Assembly: GCF_900188445.1 (NCBI RefSeq)
Contig: NZ_FZOR01000025.1
Span: 1 to 64,000 of the forward strand
Origin: Actinomadura meyerae
Lineage (GTDB): Bacteria > Actinomycetota > Actinomycetes > Streptosporangiales > Streptosporangiaceae
Reading direction: 5' to 3'
Length of the DNA: 64,000 nucleotides
Shown here one piece after another: positions 56,735 through 64,000 of the stretch (position 1 is its first letter; each line of letters begins with the position of its first letter). Under the pieces are notes generated by a model. That model worked only from the letters and a program-made list of their open reading frames with translations. It was not told the DNA's origin and made no database searches. The translations under genes and the position numbers were made by a program.

Positions 56735-58216
56735 TCAGGGCCCGGTGGGCCACAGATGGACGGGGGTGTTGCCGCGCGCGTGCTCGGTGTAGGAGCGGGT
56801 CATCATCCGGAGCGCGTCGTGGCGGGACGTGCCCGACGACTCCTCGATGGCGTTGACGGTGGCGATCTGCCAGGCGGCGCCGGTCTGCCCGCTGACGCAG
56901 CGCCGCTCGACGATGCCGAGGAGCCGGTCGCGGCGGGCGGGGTCGACGCCCCACCGGTCGAGGCCCTCGTGGGCGAGCGGCAGCAGCTTGCGGAGGACGA
57001 GCTCGGCGGCGGGGACCTCCCCCATGCCCGGCCAGTAGAGGGTCGCGTCGAGGCCGTCGCGGGCGGCGCGGTGCAGGTTCTCCTCGGCGGTGGCGAACGA
57101 CATCCGGGTCCAGACGGGGCGGTCGGCCTCGGCGAGCATCCGGACGAGGCCGTAGTAGAAGGCGCCGTTGGCGACGACGTCGGCGACGGTCGGCCCGGCG
57201 GGCAGCACGCGGTTCTCGACGCGCAGGTGCGGGCGCCCTTTCACGACCGCGTAGATGGGGCGGTTCCAGCGGTAGATCGTGCCGTTGTGGAGGGTCAGCT
57301 CGCCGAGTTCGGGGATGCGGCCGCCGTCCAGCACCTCGCGGGGGTCCTCGTCGTCGCAGAGCGGCAGCAGGGAGGGGAAGTAGCGGGTGTTCTCCTCGAA
57401 CAGGTCGAAGACGGAGGTGATCCAGCGCTCGCCGAACCAGACCCGGGGGCGGACGCCCTGCGTCTTCAGCTCGTCCGGGCGGGTGTCGGTGGCCTGCTCG
57501 AACAGCGTGATGCGGGTCTCCTGCCAGAGCCGGTGCCCGAACAGGAACGGGGAGTTGGCGCCCACCGCGACCTGGGGGCCGGCGATCGCCTGGGCGGCGT
57601 TCCAGTACGCGCCGAACTGGTCGGGGCTGACCTGGAGGTGGAACTGGACGCTGGTGCACGCCGCCTCGGGGATGATCGTGTCGGCGTGCATGCGCAGCGG
57701 CTCGCGCCCGTCGATCGCGATGCGCATCTCCTCGCCGCGCGCCGCGAAGATCTGGTCGTTGAGCATCTTGTAGCGGGCGTTGGCGGAGAGGGTCTCCTCG
57801 CCGATGTCGGTGCGCCGCAGCGTCGGCAGGATGCCGATCATGAGGAGCCGGCCGCCGACCTCGGTGGCGCGGTCGTCGGCGTGCCGGAGGTGGTCGCGGA
57901 CCTCCGCCTCCAGCTCGCCGGTGCCCTCCCCGCCGAGTTCGCGCGGGGGGATGTTGATCTCCAGGTTGAACTGGCCGAGCTCGGTCGCCCAGGCCGGGTC
58001 GGCGATCGCCTTGAGGACGTCCGCGTTGCGCATCAGCGGATCGCCGAGCGCGTCGATCAGGTTGAGCTCGATCTCCAGCCCGATGTGCGGGCGTTCGAAG
58101 TCGAACTGGGATTCGCCCAGCATGCGGGCCAGCACGTCGAGGCACCTGCGAACCTTGTCGCGGTACCGCCGCCGGTCCTCGCCGCTGATGGTGACCGAAG
58201 CCACGTCCCTGCCCAT
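56735..58216 (-). CDS. GCS2-family glutamate-cysteine ligase-like carboxylate-amine ligase
   Basis: 493 residues. Residues HIGLEIELNLIDALGDPL near 45-62 hold the acidic metal/ATP-site motif of GCS2 ligases, with NLEINIPPRELGG, SVQFHLQVSPDQFGAYWNAAQ, NSPFLFG and VENRVLPAGPTVAD further on. These enzymes join an amino acid or other amine to a carboxylate with ATP; actinomycete members include those of mycothiol-era redox and ergothioneine pathways, but the usual ergothioneine neighbours are not here, so the substrate is open. I choose ATG 58216 (MGRDVASVTISGED) with GGGACGG before it. Monocistronic. Confidence 0.85.
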   Translation of the reverse strand: MGRDVASVTISGEDRRRYRDKVRRCLDVLARMLGESQFDFERPHIGLEIELNLIDALGDPLMRNADVLKAIADPAWATELGQFNLEINIPPRELGGEGTGELEAEVRDHLRHADDRATEVGGRLLMIGILPTLRRTDIGEETLSANARYKMLNDQIFAARGEEMRIAIDGREPLRMHADTIIPEAACTSVQFHLQVSPDQFGAYWNAAQAIAGPQVAVGANSPFLFGHRLWQETRITLFEQATDTRPDELKTQGVRPRVWFGERWITSVFDLFEENTRYFPSLLPLCDDEDPREVLDGGRIPELGELTLHNGTIYRWNRPIYAVVKGRPHLRVENRVLPAGPTVADVVANGAFYYGLVRMLAEADRPVWTRMSFATAEENLHRAARDGLDATLYWPGMGEVPAAELVLRKLLPLAHEGLDRWGVDPARRDRLLGIVERRCVSGQTGAAWQIATVNAIEESSGTSRHDALRMMTRSYTEHARGNTPVHLWPTGP

Positions 58217-58348
58217 GTGTCCGTCCCTGTGCTTCGGAGGAACCGTCATAAAACGGGATGTCCCGGTAAGTGAAGGCGAAAACCCGGCATCCACGGTTGG
58301 GGTCCCTCCTCGGTGATCGATGGATAACGTGTCTCCCCGGGAGGGCCC

Positions 58349-59746
58349 ATGCGCATGCGCCCCCGGTCGATCCGGGCCCGGGACACGCTCGTCGCCGCCG
58401 TCATCGCCGCCTTCGTGCTCGGCCTCACGGCGGCCGGCCTCGACGTCGCCGTACGCGTCGACGTCAAGGCCGATCTCCTCCGGGAGACCCAGGTGGACGC
58501 GCGCCGGGTCAGCGGCGGCGTCCGCGACGGGTCCCTGGAGGGCGCGATCCCCGACGACACGGAGGGCCGCCTCCTGATCCAGGTCGTCGAGCCCGGCGGG
58601 CGGGTGACGAACGCCACGCCCGCCGCCGAGGGGCGCCCGCCGGTGAGCAATCTCTGGCCGTCGAGCAACCTGCGCGTGCGCGACTTCACCGTGTGCCACG
58701 GCGCCTGGCCGCGCCGCCGCTGCTATGTCGTCGAGGCGATCCGGGTCAGCACCGCGCCCGACTCCGTCGTCGTGTACGCCGCGGGGCGGCTGCCGTCCTA
58801 CCTGGGGAACGGGATGCTGGAGGGGGCGCTCGGGGCCGCCGTGCTGCTGCTCGCCGGGGGCGTCGCGTGGGTCACCTGGCGGATCGTCGGCCGCACCCTC
58901 GGCCCGGTCGAGGCGATCCGGGCGCAGCTCGCCGAGATCAGCGCCACCGACCTCAGCCGGCGCGTCCCGCAGCCCCCCGGCGAGGACGAGATCGCCCAGC
59001 TCGCCCGCACCGCGAACGCGACCCTCGACCGGCTGGAGCGCGCGGTCGGGCGGCAGCGCCAGTTCGCCTCCGACGCCTCGCACGAGCTGCGCACGCCGAT
59101 CGCCGGCCTGCGGGCGAACCTGGAGGACGCCGCGATGCATCCCGACGACACCGACCTGCGGGAGGTCGTCCGGTCGGCGCTGCGCGACACCGACCGGCTG
59201 GAGTCGATCGTCACCGACCTGCTGCTGCTGGCCCGCCTCGGCACCGGGGGGACGGCGGTGCAGGAGCCGGTCGACCTCGGCGCGCTCGCGGGCGCGGAGC
59301 TGCGCCGCCGCACGTTCCCGGTGCGGATCGCCACCGAGCTGTCGGCGGACGTCCGGGTGCGCGGGGTGCGGATGCAGCTCGTCCGGCTGCTCGGGAACCT
59401 GCTCGACAACGCCGAGCGGTTCGCCGGGTCGTCCATCACGGTAGAGGTGCGCCGGGAGGACGGGCTGGCGCTGCTCGCCGTCACCGACGACGGGCCGGGC
59501 ATCCCGCCCGCCGACCGGGAGCGCGTCTTCCGGCGCTTCACCCGGCTCGACACGGCCCGCAGCCGCGACGCCGGCGGCACCGGCCTCGGCCTCGCGATCG
59601 CCCGGGAGATCGCGCGGGCGCACGGCGGGACGCTGCGGATCGAGGACCACCCCGCCGCCGGGGCCCGGTTCGCGCTCCGGCTGCCGCTCGCGCCGCCGCC
59701 GGGACGCGAGAAGGGCCGCCCTGTAACGGACGGCCCTTCTCGCTGA
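58349..59746 (+). CDS. Orphan sensor histidine kinase
   Basis: 465 residues. TM1 at about 14-34, an extracellular domain of about 110 residues with a Cys pair (VCHGAWPRRRCYV), TM2 at about 155-175, HAMP (RTLGPVEAIRAQLAEISATDLSRRV), H box FASDASHELRTPIAGL, N box LLGNLLDNAERF, and G boxes DDGPGIPPAD and GGTGLGLAI. No response regulator is next to it. ATG start after CGGGAGGG. The last 13 codons overlap a terminator hairpin, so terminator and coding end are combined. Confidence 0.92.
   Translation: MRMRPRSIRARDTLVAAVIAAFVLGLTAAGLDVAVRVDVKADLLRETQVDARRVSGGVRDGSLEGAIPDDTEGRLLIQVVEPGGRVTNATPAAEGRPPVSNLWPSSNLRVRDFTVCHGAWPRRRCYVVEAIRVSTAPDSVVVYAAGRLPSYLGNGMLEGALGAAVLLLAGGVAWVTWRIVGRTLGPVEAIRAQLAEISATDLSRRVPQPPGEDEIAQLARTANATLDRLERAVGRQRQFASDASHELRTPIAGLRANLEDAAMHPDDTDLREVVRSALRDTDRLESIVTDLLLLARLGTGGTAVQEPVDLGALAGAELRRRTFPVRIATELSADVRVRGVRMQLVRLLGNLLDNAERFAGSSITVEVRREDGLALLAVTDDGPGIPPADRERVFRRFTRLDTARSRDAGGTGLGLAIAREIARAHGGTLRIEDHPAAGARFALRLPLAPPPGREKGRPVTDGPSR
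59708..59741. terminator. Terminator hairpin embedded in the end of the histidine kinase gene
   Basis: GAGAAGGGCCG at 59708-59718 pairs perfectly with CGGCCCTTCTC at 59731-59741; loop 12 nt. The stop codon lies 3 nt after the right arm. It also faces the yceI gene that ends at 59765, so it can serve both. Confidence 0.88.
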
Positions 59747-59764
59747 TGCGGGGTGCTGGGGTGC

Positions 59765-60313
59765 TCAGGCGCGGACGGCCTGGATCTCCAGCTGGATGTC
59801 GACCTTGTCGCTGAGCAGGGCCTTCTCGCCCTTCAGCGGGACGTTGAACTCGATGCCCCAGTCCTTGCGGTTGATCGTGGTCTCGGCGGAGAAGCCGGCC
59901 CGCGTCCCGCCCCACGGGTCCTCGGCGACGCCGTTGAACTCGACGGACAGGGCCACCGGGCGGGTGACGTCCTTGATGGTGAGGTCGCCGTCCAGGAAGT
60001 ACTCGCCGCCCTCGGCCCGCACGCCCTTGGTCGCGAAGGTCATGGTCGGGTACTTCTCGACGTCGAGGACGTCGGAGGTGCGCACGTGCGCGTCCCGGTC
60101 GGCGTTGCGGGTGTCGATCGAGCCGACCTTGATCTCGGCCGTCGCGGTCGACTCCGCGAGCTCCTCGGCGATCTGCACGGAGCCGCTGAACTCGGTGAAC
60201 GTGCCGCGGACCTTCGTCATCAGGTGCCGGATCACGAACGTGACCTCGGAGTGGCTCGGGTCGATGTTCCAGGTCCCGGCGGTCAGCTCGGGCGCGACGG
60301 CGGCGATGCTCAT
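59765..60313 (-). CDS. YceI-family lipocalin-like protein
   Basis: 182 residues. The YceI lipid-binding barrel is clear: TWNIDPSHSEVTFVIRHLMTKVRGTFTEFSGSV, VGSIDTRNADRDAHVRTSDVLDVEKYPTMTF, GDLTIKDVTRPVALSVEF and INRKDWGIEFN. The family binds polyisoprenoid or similar lipids. No signal peptide, so cytoplasmic, unlike E. coli YceI. MarR-type TTGAA/TTCAA sites lie before the start, which is frequent for actinomycete yceI genes. ATG 60313, with GGGAG 8 nt upstream. Confidence 0.92.
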   Translation of the reverse strand: MSIAAVAPELTAGTWNIDPSHSEVTFVIRHLMTKVRGTFTEFSGSVQIAEELAESTATAEIKVGSIDTRNADRDAHVRTSDVLDVEKYPTMTFATKGVRAEGGEYFLDGDLTIKDVTRPVALSVEFNGVAEDPWGGTRAGFSAETTINRKDWGIEFNVPLKGEKALLSDKVDIQLEIQAVRA

Positions 60314-60337
60314 GGATGACTCCCGTGGGGTAGTTGC

Positions 60338-60382
60338 TTGAAACTTCAACGACTCGTCGAAGGTTAGTTGAGGGTTCAAACA
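60338..60382. promoter_or_regulatory. Two MarR-type TTGAA/TTCAA sites upstream of yceI
   Basis: TTGAA-AC-TTCAA at 60338-60349 is perfect in 5-bp arms. A second site, GTTGA-GGG-TTCAAAC, follows at 60367-60381. They begin 25 bp upstream of the yceI start. The half-site matches that of the operator at 39973 but the spacing differs. Confidence 0.6.
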
Positions 60383-60551
60383 CCTGTCAATCCCGGATTG
60401 TTCCACGCCCCGCGCGGCGGTCCGACGCCGAGGGGTGGTTCACCGATTGCGACTTCTCCCGCACAGCGTGCAACCTCCGGCGCGCCTCGTGCGTAGTCAG
60501 CGGGCACAGAGGTGAGCCGGAGTCCCTCCGGCGGGATCACTTGGAGTCTCC

Positions 60552-61355
60552 ATGAGCGATGCACCACCGCGCGCCGCCCTGCCCGCCGCCCTGCCCATCG
60601 CCGGGGCCGCGGTGCCCGTCCTGCTGGCGGCGGCCCTGCTCGTGACGGGCTGCGGCGGCGGAAGCGAGCCCGCCCCGGCGAAGGCCGCGCAGGCCAAGAC
60701 CGCGACCGGGCTGCCGCAGGCCACCACCTACACGACCCTCGACGACCTGCCGGTGGACACCTCGGCGGCCGCGGGAGACGGGACCGTGGTCCACCCCGAC
60801 GCCGCGACCCCGGTCTCCGCCAAGCCCGGCGCGCCCGCCGTCGCGGAGCTGCCGAGCACCCAGCTGAAGGGCCCCACCTGGGTGCCCGTCGTCGAGTCCC
60901 GGCCCGGCTGGCGGCGCGTGCTGCTGCCGAGCCGCCCCAACGGGGTGTCCGGCTGGATCCCCGACACCGGCCTGAAGGCCGCGCGCAGCCGCCACGCCGT
61001 CAAGGTCGACCTCGGCGACCGCAAGATGGCGCTCTACGAGGCGGGCCGCAGGGTCGGCGCCTGGACCGTGGCCGTCGGCGCGCCCAAGACGCCCACCCCC
61101 ACCGGCCGGACGTTCATGCTCGCCTCGCTCGCCCCCGCGAAGCCGACCTACAGCCCGCTGATCCTGCCGGTCGGCGCGCACTCCGACACGCTCGACACCT
61201 TCGGCGGCGGGCCCGGCACGGTCGCCTTCCACGGCTGGCCGTCCAAGGACGTGTTCGGCAAGGCCGTCACGCACGGCTGCGTCCGCGTCCCGGCGGACGC
61301 GCTGCGGAAGCTGGCCAAGGTGCCGCTCGGCACGCCCGTCGTGGTCACCGCCTGA
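60552..61355 (+). CDS. L,D-transpeptidase (YkuD) lipoprotein
   Basis: 267 residues. N-terminal lipoprotein signal (VLLAAALLVTGC, lipobox Cys), a linker, an SH3b-like or short beta segment (WVPVVESRPGWRRVLLPSRPNGVSGWIP), then the YkuD domain from about 160. The active-site stretch is FHGW...AVTHGCVRV with catalytic Cys243 and His241. These enzymes make 3-3 cross-links in peptidoglycan or attach proteins to it. The start at ATG 60552 has GGAG 8 nt before it. Followed 56 nt later by a secreted-protein gene on the same strand, probably cotranscribed. Confidence 0.92.
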   Translation: MSDAPPRAALPAALPIAGAAVPVLLAAALLVTGCGGGSEPAPAKAAQAKTATGLPQATTYTTLDDLPVDTSAAAGDGTVVHPDAATPVSAKPGAPAVAELPSTQLKGPTWVPVVESRPGWRRVLLPSRPNGVSGWIPDTGLKAARSRHAVKVDLGDRKMALYEAGRRVGAWTVAVGAPKTPTPTGRTFMLASLAPAKPTYSPLILPVGAHSDTLDTFGGGPGTVAFHGWPSKDVFGKAVTHGCVRVPADALRKLAKVPLGTPVVVTA

Positions 61356-61411
61356 CCCAGATCTCCGGCCGGAAGACCGGCCGTCCCTTCACCCCCGACT
61401 TGAGGAGAACC

Positions 61412-62119
61412 ATGCGTTTGCAGACACTCGCCAAGGCCGCCGCCGTCGCCGGCGCGCTCGCCCTGCCCTTCGGCCTGGCGCCCGCCGCGTCCGCCACCCC
61501 CGGCGGCACCGGGTCCGCCACCGCCATCTCCGCGACCGGCCCGGTCGCGATCCCGGCGACCCCGGCCGTGACCTCGTCGGCGCAGCGGCCGACCCGCAAG
61601 AGCATCGCCGAACTGCCGCCGAACCCCATCGTGCGGGCGCGCCTGCTCAACGCCGCCGCCTGGTCCGGGCACGCCCGCGCGTCCGTCGCGGACGTGAGGG
61701 CGCCCCGCCTCGGGCTCGCCGCGCACGCCGTGACGGCCGAGTGCGCGAACGGCAGGGGCGTCTCGCACCTGGCGAAGGCGACGCTCAACGGCCGGACGCT
61801 GAAGCTCGGCGCGACGCCCAACACCACGGTCAACGCCGACCTGGAGGGCCTCGGCACGGCCTCGGTCACGCTGAACAAGCAGGTCAGGGGCAGGGACGGC
61901 AGCCTCACGGTCACCGCCATCGAGGTGGTCGCGAAGCTGGCCGGGACGACGCAGACGCTCAGCGTCGCGTCCGTCACCTGCAAGGGGGCGGACGCCCCCG
62001 GCAAGCCCGAGGAGCCGACGAGCCCGCCGTCGGAGACCCCGGCCCCCACCCCGCCACCGGCGTCCAGCCCGGCTCCGGCTCCGACCCCGGTGACCGGCGA
62101 CCTGCCCGTCACCGGCTGA
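61412..62119 (+). CDS. Secreted choice-of-anchor-P-like protein ending exactly in LPVTG
   Basis: 235 residues. Signal peptide (LAKAAAVAGALALPFGLAPAASA), a beta-rich mature domain of about 130 residues with a Cys pair (TAECANGRG and ASVTCKGAD) that resembles choice-of-anchor-P proteins, a Ser/Pro/Thr stalk and the C-terminal residues DLPVTG followed directly by the stop. LPVTG fits the LPXTG sorting motif, but the membrane segment and basic tail that normally follow are absent. ATG 61412 after GAGGAG. The terminator begins 5 nt past the stop. Confidence 0.78.
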   Translation: MRLQTLAKAAAVAGALALPFGLAPAASATPGGTGSATAISATGPVAIPATPAVTSSAQRPTRKSIAELPPNPIVRARLLNAAAWSGHARASVADVRAPRLGLAAHAVTAECANGRGVSHLAKATLNGRTLKLGATPNTTVNADLEGLGTASVTLNKQVRGRDGSLTVTAIEVVAKLAGTTQTLSVASVTCKGADAPGKPEEPTSPPSETPAPTPPPASSPAPAPTPVTGDLPVTG

Positions 62120-62123
62120 GACT

Positions 62124-62160
62124 CCGCGGGGTGCCGGGCGGCCGGCCCGGCACCCCGCGG
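62124..62160 (+). terminator. Perfect hairpin terminator after the LPVTG protein gene
   Basis: CCGCGGGGTGCCGGGC at 62124-62139 pairs exactly with 62145-62160 across a 5-nt loop. Confidence 0.9.
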
Positions 62161-62263
62161 GTCCACATCCGGCCACCCCGCCCCGTCCCCGCGGACGCCG
62201 CACGCGGGCGCCCGGCGCGACCTAGAATCCGGTTCTCTGCCGGAGATCGAGAGGGGTCGCCCG

Positions 62264-63073
62264 ATGGACGGGCAGGAAGCGGCTTCCGCCGGCGATGCGC
62301 TCCAATCGCACATCCCGCACTCAGCGCGGGTCTGGAACTACCTGCTGGGCGGCAAGGACAACTTCGAGGCCGACCGCCGGGCCGCCGAGCACTCCATCAG
62401 CCTGAAACCCGACATGGTCGAGCAGGCCCGCGCCGACCGGGCGTTCCTCGGCAGGGCCGTCCGGTACCTGGCGGGCGACCAGGGCGTCCGCCAGTTCCTC
62501 GATATCGGCACCGGGCTGCCCACGGCCGACAACACGCACCAGGTCGCGCAGCGCGTCGCCCCCGAGAGCCGCATCGTCTACGTCGACCACGACCCCCTGG
62601 TGCTGGCGCACGCGCGAGCCCTGCTGACCAGCAGCCCCGAGGGGGCGTGCCACTACATCGACGCGGACCTGCGCGACCCGGACGGGATCCTCGCCAAGGC
62701 CGAAACCCTGCTGGACTTCACCCGCCCGGTCGCCGTCATGCTCGTCGGCATCCTGCACCACATCGAGGACGCCGAGGACTCCCACGCGATCGTGCGGCGG
62801 CTGATGGCGGCAGTGCCGTCCGGCAGCCGCCTCGTCATCAACCACCCGACCAGCGTGGTGCACGGCGAGCGGTCGGAGCGCAGCGCGCGGATGTGGAACG
62901 AGTCCGGCGGCAGGCCCACCGTCACCCTGCGCACCCCCGCCCAGATCGCCGCGTACTTCGACGGCCTCGAACTGGACGAGCCGGGCGTGGTGTCCTGCTC
63001 CCGCTGGCGTCCGGACCCCCTCTTCCGCGAGCCAGAGGTGGACGCCTTCTGCGGCGTCGGCCGCAAACCCTAG
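62264..63073 (+). CDS. SAM-dependent methyltransferase of the PF04672 type
   Basis: 269 residues. The start HIPHSARVWNYLLGGKDNFEADRRAAE is diagnostic of this actinomycete family (PF04672). The SAM-binding motif is FLDIGTGLPT, followed by VYVDHDPLVLAHARALL and VAVMLVGILHHIED. The substrates of the family are mostly unknown; it is abundant in antibiotic producers. ATG 62264 in a clear unit after the terminator; a GAGAGG site lies 8 nt upstream. Confidence 0.92.
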   Translation: MDGQEAASAGDALQSHIPHSARVWNYLLGGKDNFEADRRAAEHSISLKPDMVEQARADRAFLGRAVRYLAGDQGVRQFLDIGTGLPTADNTHQVAQRVAPESRIVYVDHDPLVLAHARALLTSSPEGACHYIDADLRDPDGILAKAETLLDFTRPVAVMLVGILHHIEDAEDSHAIVRRLMAAVPSGSRLVINHPTSVVHGERSERSARMWNESGGRPTVTLRTPAQIAAYFDGLELDEPGVVSCSRWRPDPLFREPEVDAFCGVGRKP

Positions 63074-63114
63074 CCCGGACCGCGATGGCGCACGCCACAC
63101 CGCTCCGCCTTGTA

Positions 63115-63136
63115 TTTACACAATCACCCTTGTAAA
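63115..63136. promoter_or_regulatory. AT-rich palindrome TTTACA-N10-TGTAAA
   Basis: Exact 6-bp arms at 63115-63120 and 63131-63136 in an AT-rich islet before the membrane-protein gene at 63179. It is followed by an AAAAAAGGAGGA stretch, an almost ideal ribosome-binding site, but the next ATG is 33 nt further. It resembles the 14934 palindrome in its arms but not in spacing. Confidence 0.5.
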
Positions 63137-63178
63137 AAAGGAGGAAATAGGTCGACTGCGGAAGCCTGGCGGTGCGAG

Positions 63179-63649
63179 ATGTCCGATGGAGCCGAGGTCG
63201 TCGTCGCCTGCGTCCTCGTCCTGGCCGCGGCCGTGTGGGTCGGCGGGTTCGTCGCGATCGGCGTGGTCGCACGGGTCAGCGTCCGGACGCTCGGCCCGGC
63301 CGACCGGGTCGCGTTCTTCCGGTCGCTGGGCCGCGTCTACCTGGGAGTGGGAACCGGCGCGCTGGTGCTGGCCCTGGGCAGCGGCGCCGCTCTGCTCGCC
63401 GGCCGTCCGTGGGACGGCACGCTCACCGCGACCGCCGCACTGGCCGCCGCCCTAGTGGCCGCACTCGCCTCCGGCGTCCTCCAGGCCCGCCGGATGACCC
63501 GCCTGCGCCGCGAAGCCCTGGCCCACCCGGACGACGCCTCCCTGGCGACCCGCGTCCACCGAGGCGCCCGCAACGCGGGCCTGCTACGCGCCGCCATCGG
63601 CGTGCTGACCCTCGCCCTAACCCTCCTCGGAACCGCCCTGGCCCTGTAG
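63179..63649 (+). CDS. Small four-segment membrane protein, unknown function
   Basis: 156 residues with four hydrophobic segments (about 6-30, 48-70, 75-97 and 130-153). Polar loops carry LGPADRVAFFRSLGRV and ARRMTRLRREALAHPDDA. The layout recalls DUF2269/CopD-like small membrane proteins, but I cannot assign a family with confidence. I start at ATG 63179; the frame is open upstream to 63110, but only with a TTG inside the palindromic region. Confidence 0.7.
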   Translation: MSDGAEVVVACVLVLAAAVWVGGFVAIGVVARVSVRTLGPADRVAFFRSLGRVYLGVGTGALVLALGSGAALLAGRPWDGTLTATAALAAALVAALASGVLQARRMTRLRREALAHPDDASLATRVHRGARNAGLLRAAIGVLTLALTLLGTALAL

Positions 63650-63679
63650 CCCCTCTGATTCGCCGGGCGGCCGAACCGC

Positions 63680-63805
63680 TCACCGCAGCAAGGCCGCCAA
63701 CATCAGGCCGACCACGATCAACCCCATGCCGGTGCCGACGAGCACGCCATGCACCATGCCCAAGGCATACCGGTCGGACGCGCGCCGGTGCCGCGGGCCG
63801 TTCAT
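63680..63805 (-). CDS. 41-residue single-pass membrane protein
   Basis: The ATG at 63805 overlaps the stop of the upstream HATPase gene (ATGA). The protein has a short basic N terminus (GPRHRRASDRY) and one hydrophobic segment at about 18-40 that runs to the C terminus. No known family. The translational coupling to the HATPase is the best evidence that it is real. Confidence 0.6.
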   Translation of the reverse strand: MNGPRHRRASDRYALGMVHGVLVGTGMGLIVVGLMLAALLR

Positions 63806-64000
63806 GTGAACCTCACCCGGAACCAGACCTTGACGTCGTCCTTGGGCAGCATCGTGATGCCCCACTGGTCGCTGAACAGGGATACCAGGTCCAGTCCGCG
63901 ACCGCCCTCGGCGTCAGGTGCGGCGTCCTGCTTCTGGGGCCGCGACCCGCCCGGCCGACCGTCGTTGTGGACGGCGACCTCCGCCCAACCGCCGTCCAGC
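63802..64000 (-). CDS. C-terminal part of a HATPase/anti-sigma-type protein (cut by the window end)
   Basis: Only the last 66 residues are in the window; the gene continues past 64000. They read AEVAVHNDGRPGG, then GGRGLDLVSLFSDQWGI and KVWFRVRF. This is the end of the small HATPase_c domain of SpoIIAB/RsbW-like anti-sigma factors common in actinomycetes: an N-terminal-side D/N-G motif and the GGRGL motif. The ATP-binding N box lies outside. It is coupled by ATGA to the 41-residue membrane protein. Confidence 0.75.
   Translation of the reverse strand, partial: LDGGWAEVAVHNDGRPGGSRPQKQDAAPDAEGGRGLDLVSLFSDQWGITMLPKDDVKVWFRVRFT

Overview
The window is very GC-rich and tightly packed, with genes on both strands, many GTG starts, short or overlapping gene junctions and a dense set of one-component regulators, Ser/Thr kinases, a SigE-type sigma factor and a PF04672-type methyltransferase. 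This points to a chromosomal segment of a filamentous actinomycete, perhaps of the Thermomonosporaceae (Actinomadura-like). The family assignment is inference. I see no rRNA, tRNA, insertion sequence, phage or CRISPR array.

Layout. 0.2-6.7 kb: EEP-fold phosphodiesterase, cupin, GlxA regulator, metallo-beta-lactamase-fold protein, a divergent TetR/MFS efflux pair with a long operator, and a GNAT. 6.8-13.4 kb: ROK regulator, two membrane Ser/Thr kinases (the second fused to an extracellular cyclophilin domain), MarR, GH1 beta-glucosidase. 13.4-22.9 kb: TetR, LURP/Tubby-like protein, ferritin-like diiron protein with an upstream palindrome, secreted proteins, RlpA-like protein, hydrolase, YkvA, IclR with its operator, zinc ribbon. 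23.1-39.3 kb: a lipid-assembly locus (below). 39.3-46.4 kb: MarR/VOC/MFS unit, a secreted protein, a damaged divergent response-regulator/membrane-protein pair, a class F-type sortase with a surface protein, and Lrp. 46.5-56.7 kb: LysE exporter, SigE sigma factor with a membrane beta-propeller partner, winged-helix/membrane pair, PucR, GntR-NUDIX, and a membrane protein/histidine kinase/response regulator operon. 56.7-64 kb: GCS2-family ligase, orphan histidine kinase, YceI, L,D-transpeptidase with a surface protein, methyltransferase, small membrane proteins and the end of a HATPase anti-sigma-type protein.

The most interesting part is 23.1-39.3 kb: a FAAL and an MmpL transporter on the plus strand, an MFS transporter and a UGT-type glycosyltransferase on the minus strand, then a single large PKS and a crotonyl-CoA carboxylase/reductase on the plus strand. 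The PKS resembles mycobacterial Pks13 (N-terminal carrier, KS, AT, carrier, thioesterase) but has an in-line ketoreductase, a DH-like domain without its catalytic His and an extra carrier-like domain without its Ser. FAAL, Pks13-like PKS and MmpL is the logic of mycolic acid assembly and export. Here the CCR may supply the alkylmalonyl extender and the KR may do the beta-keto reduction. The predicted product class is an alpha-alkyl, beta-hydroxy long-chain acid, possibly glycosylated. Two copies of an 18-bp palindrome, TTGTCA-N6-TGACAA, lie before the FAAL gene and between the divergent MFS and PKS genes, so all six genes could share one regulator.

A second pattern is a set of short tandem duplications (14-30 bp units) at or beside gene ends. 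Inside genes the unit length is a multiple of three; outside them it is often 14 or 16 bp.
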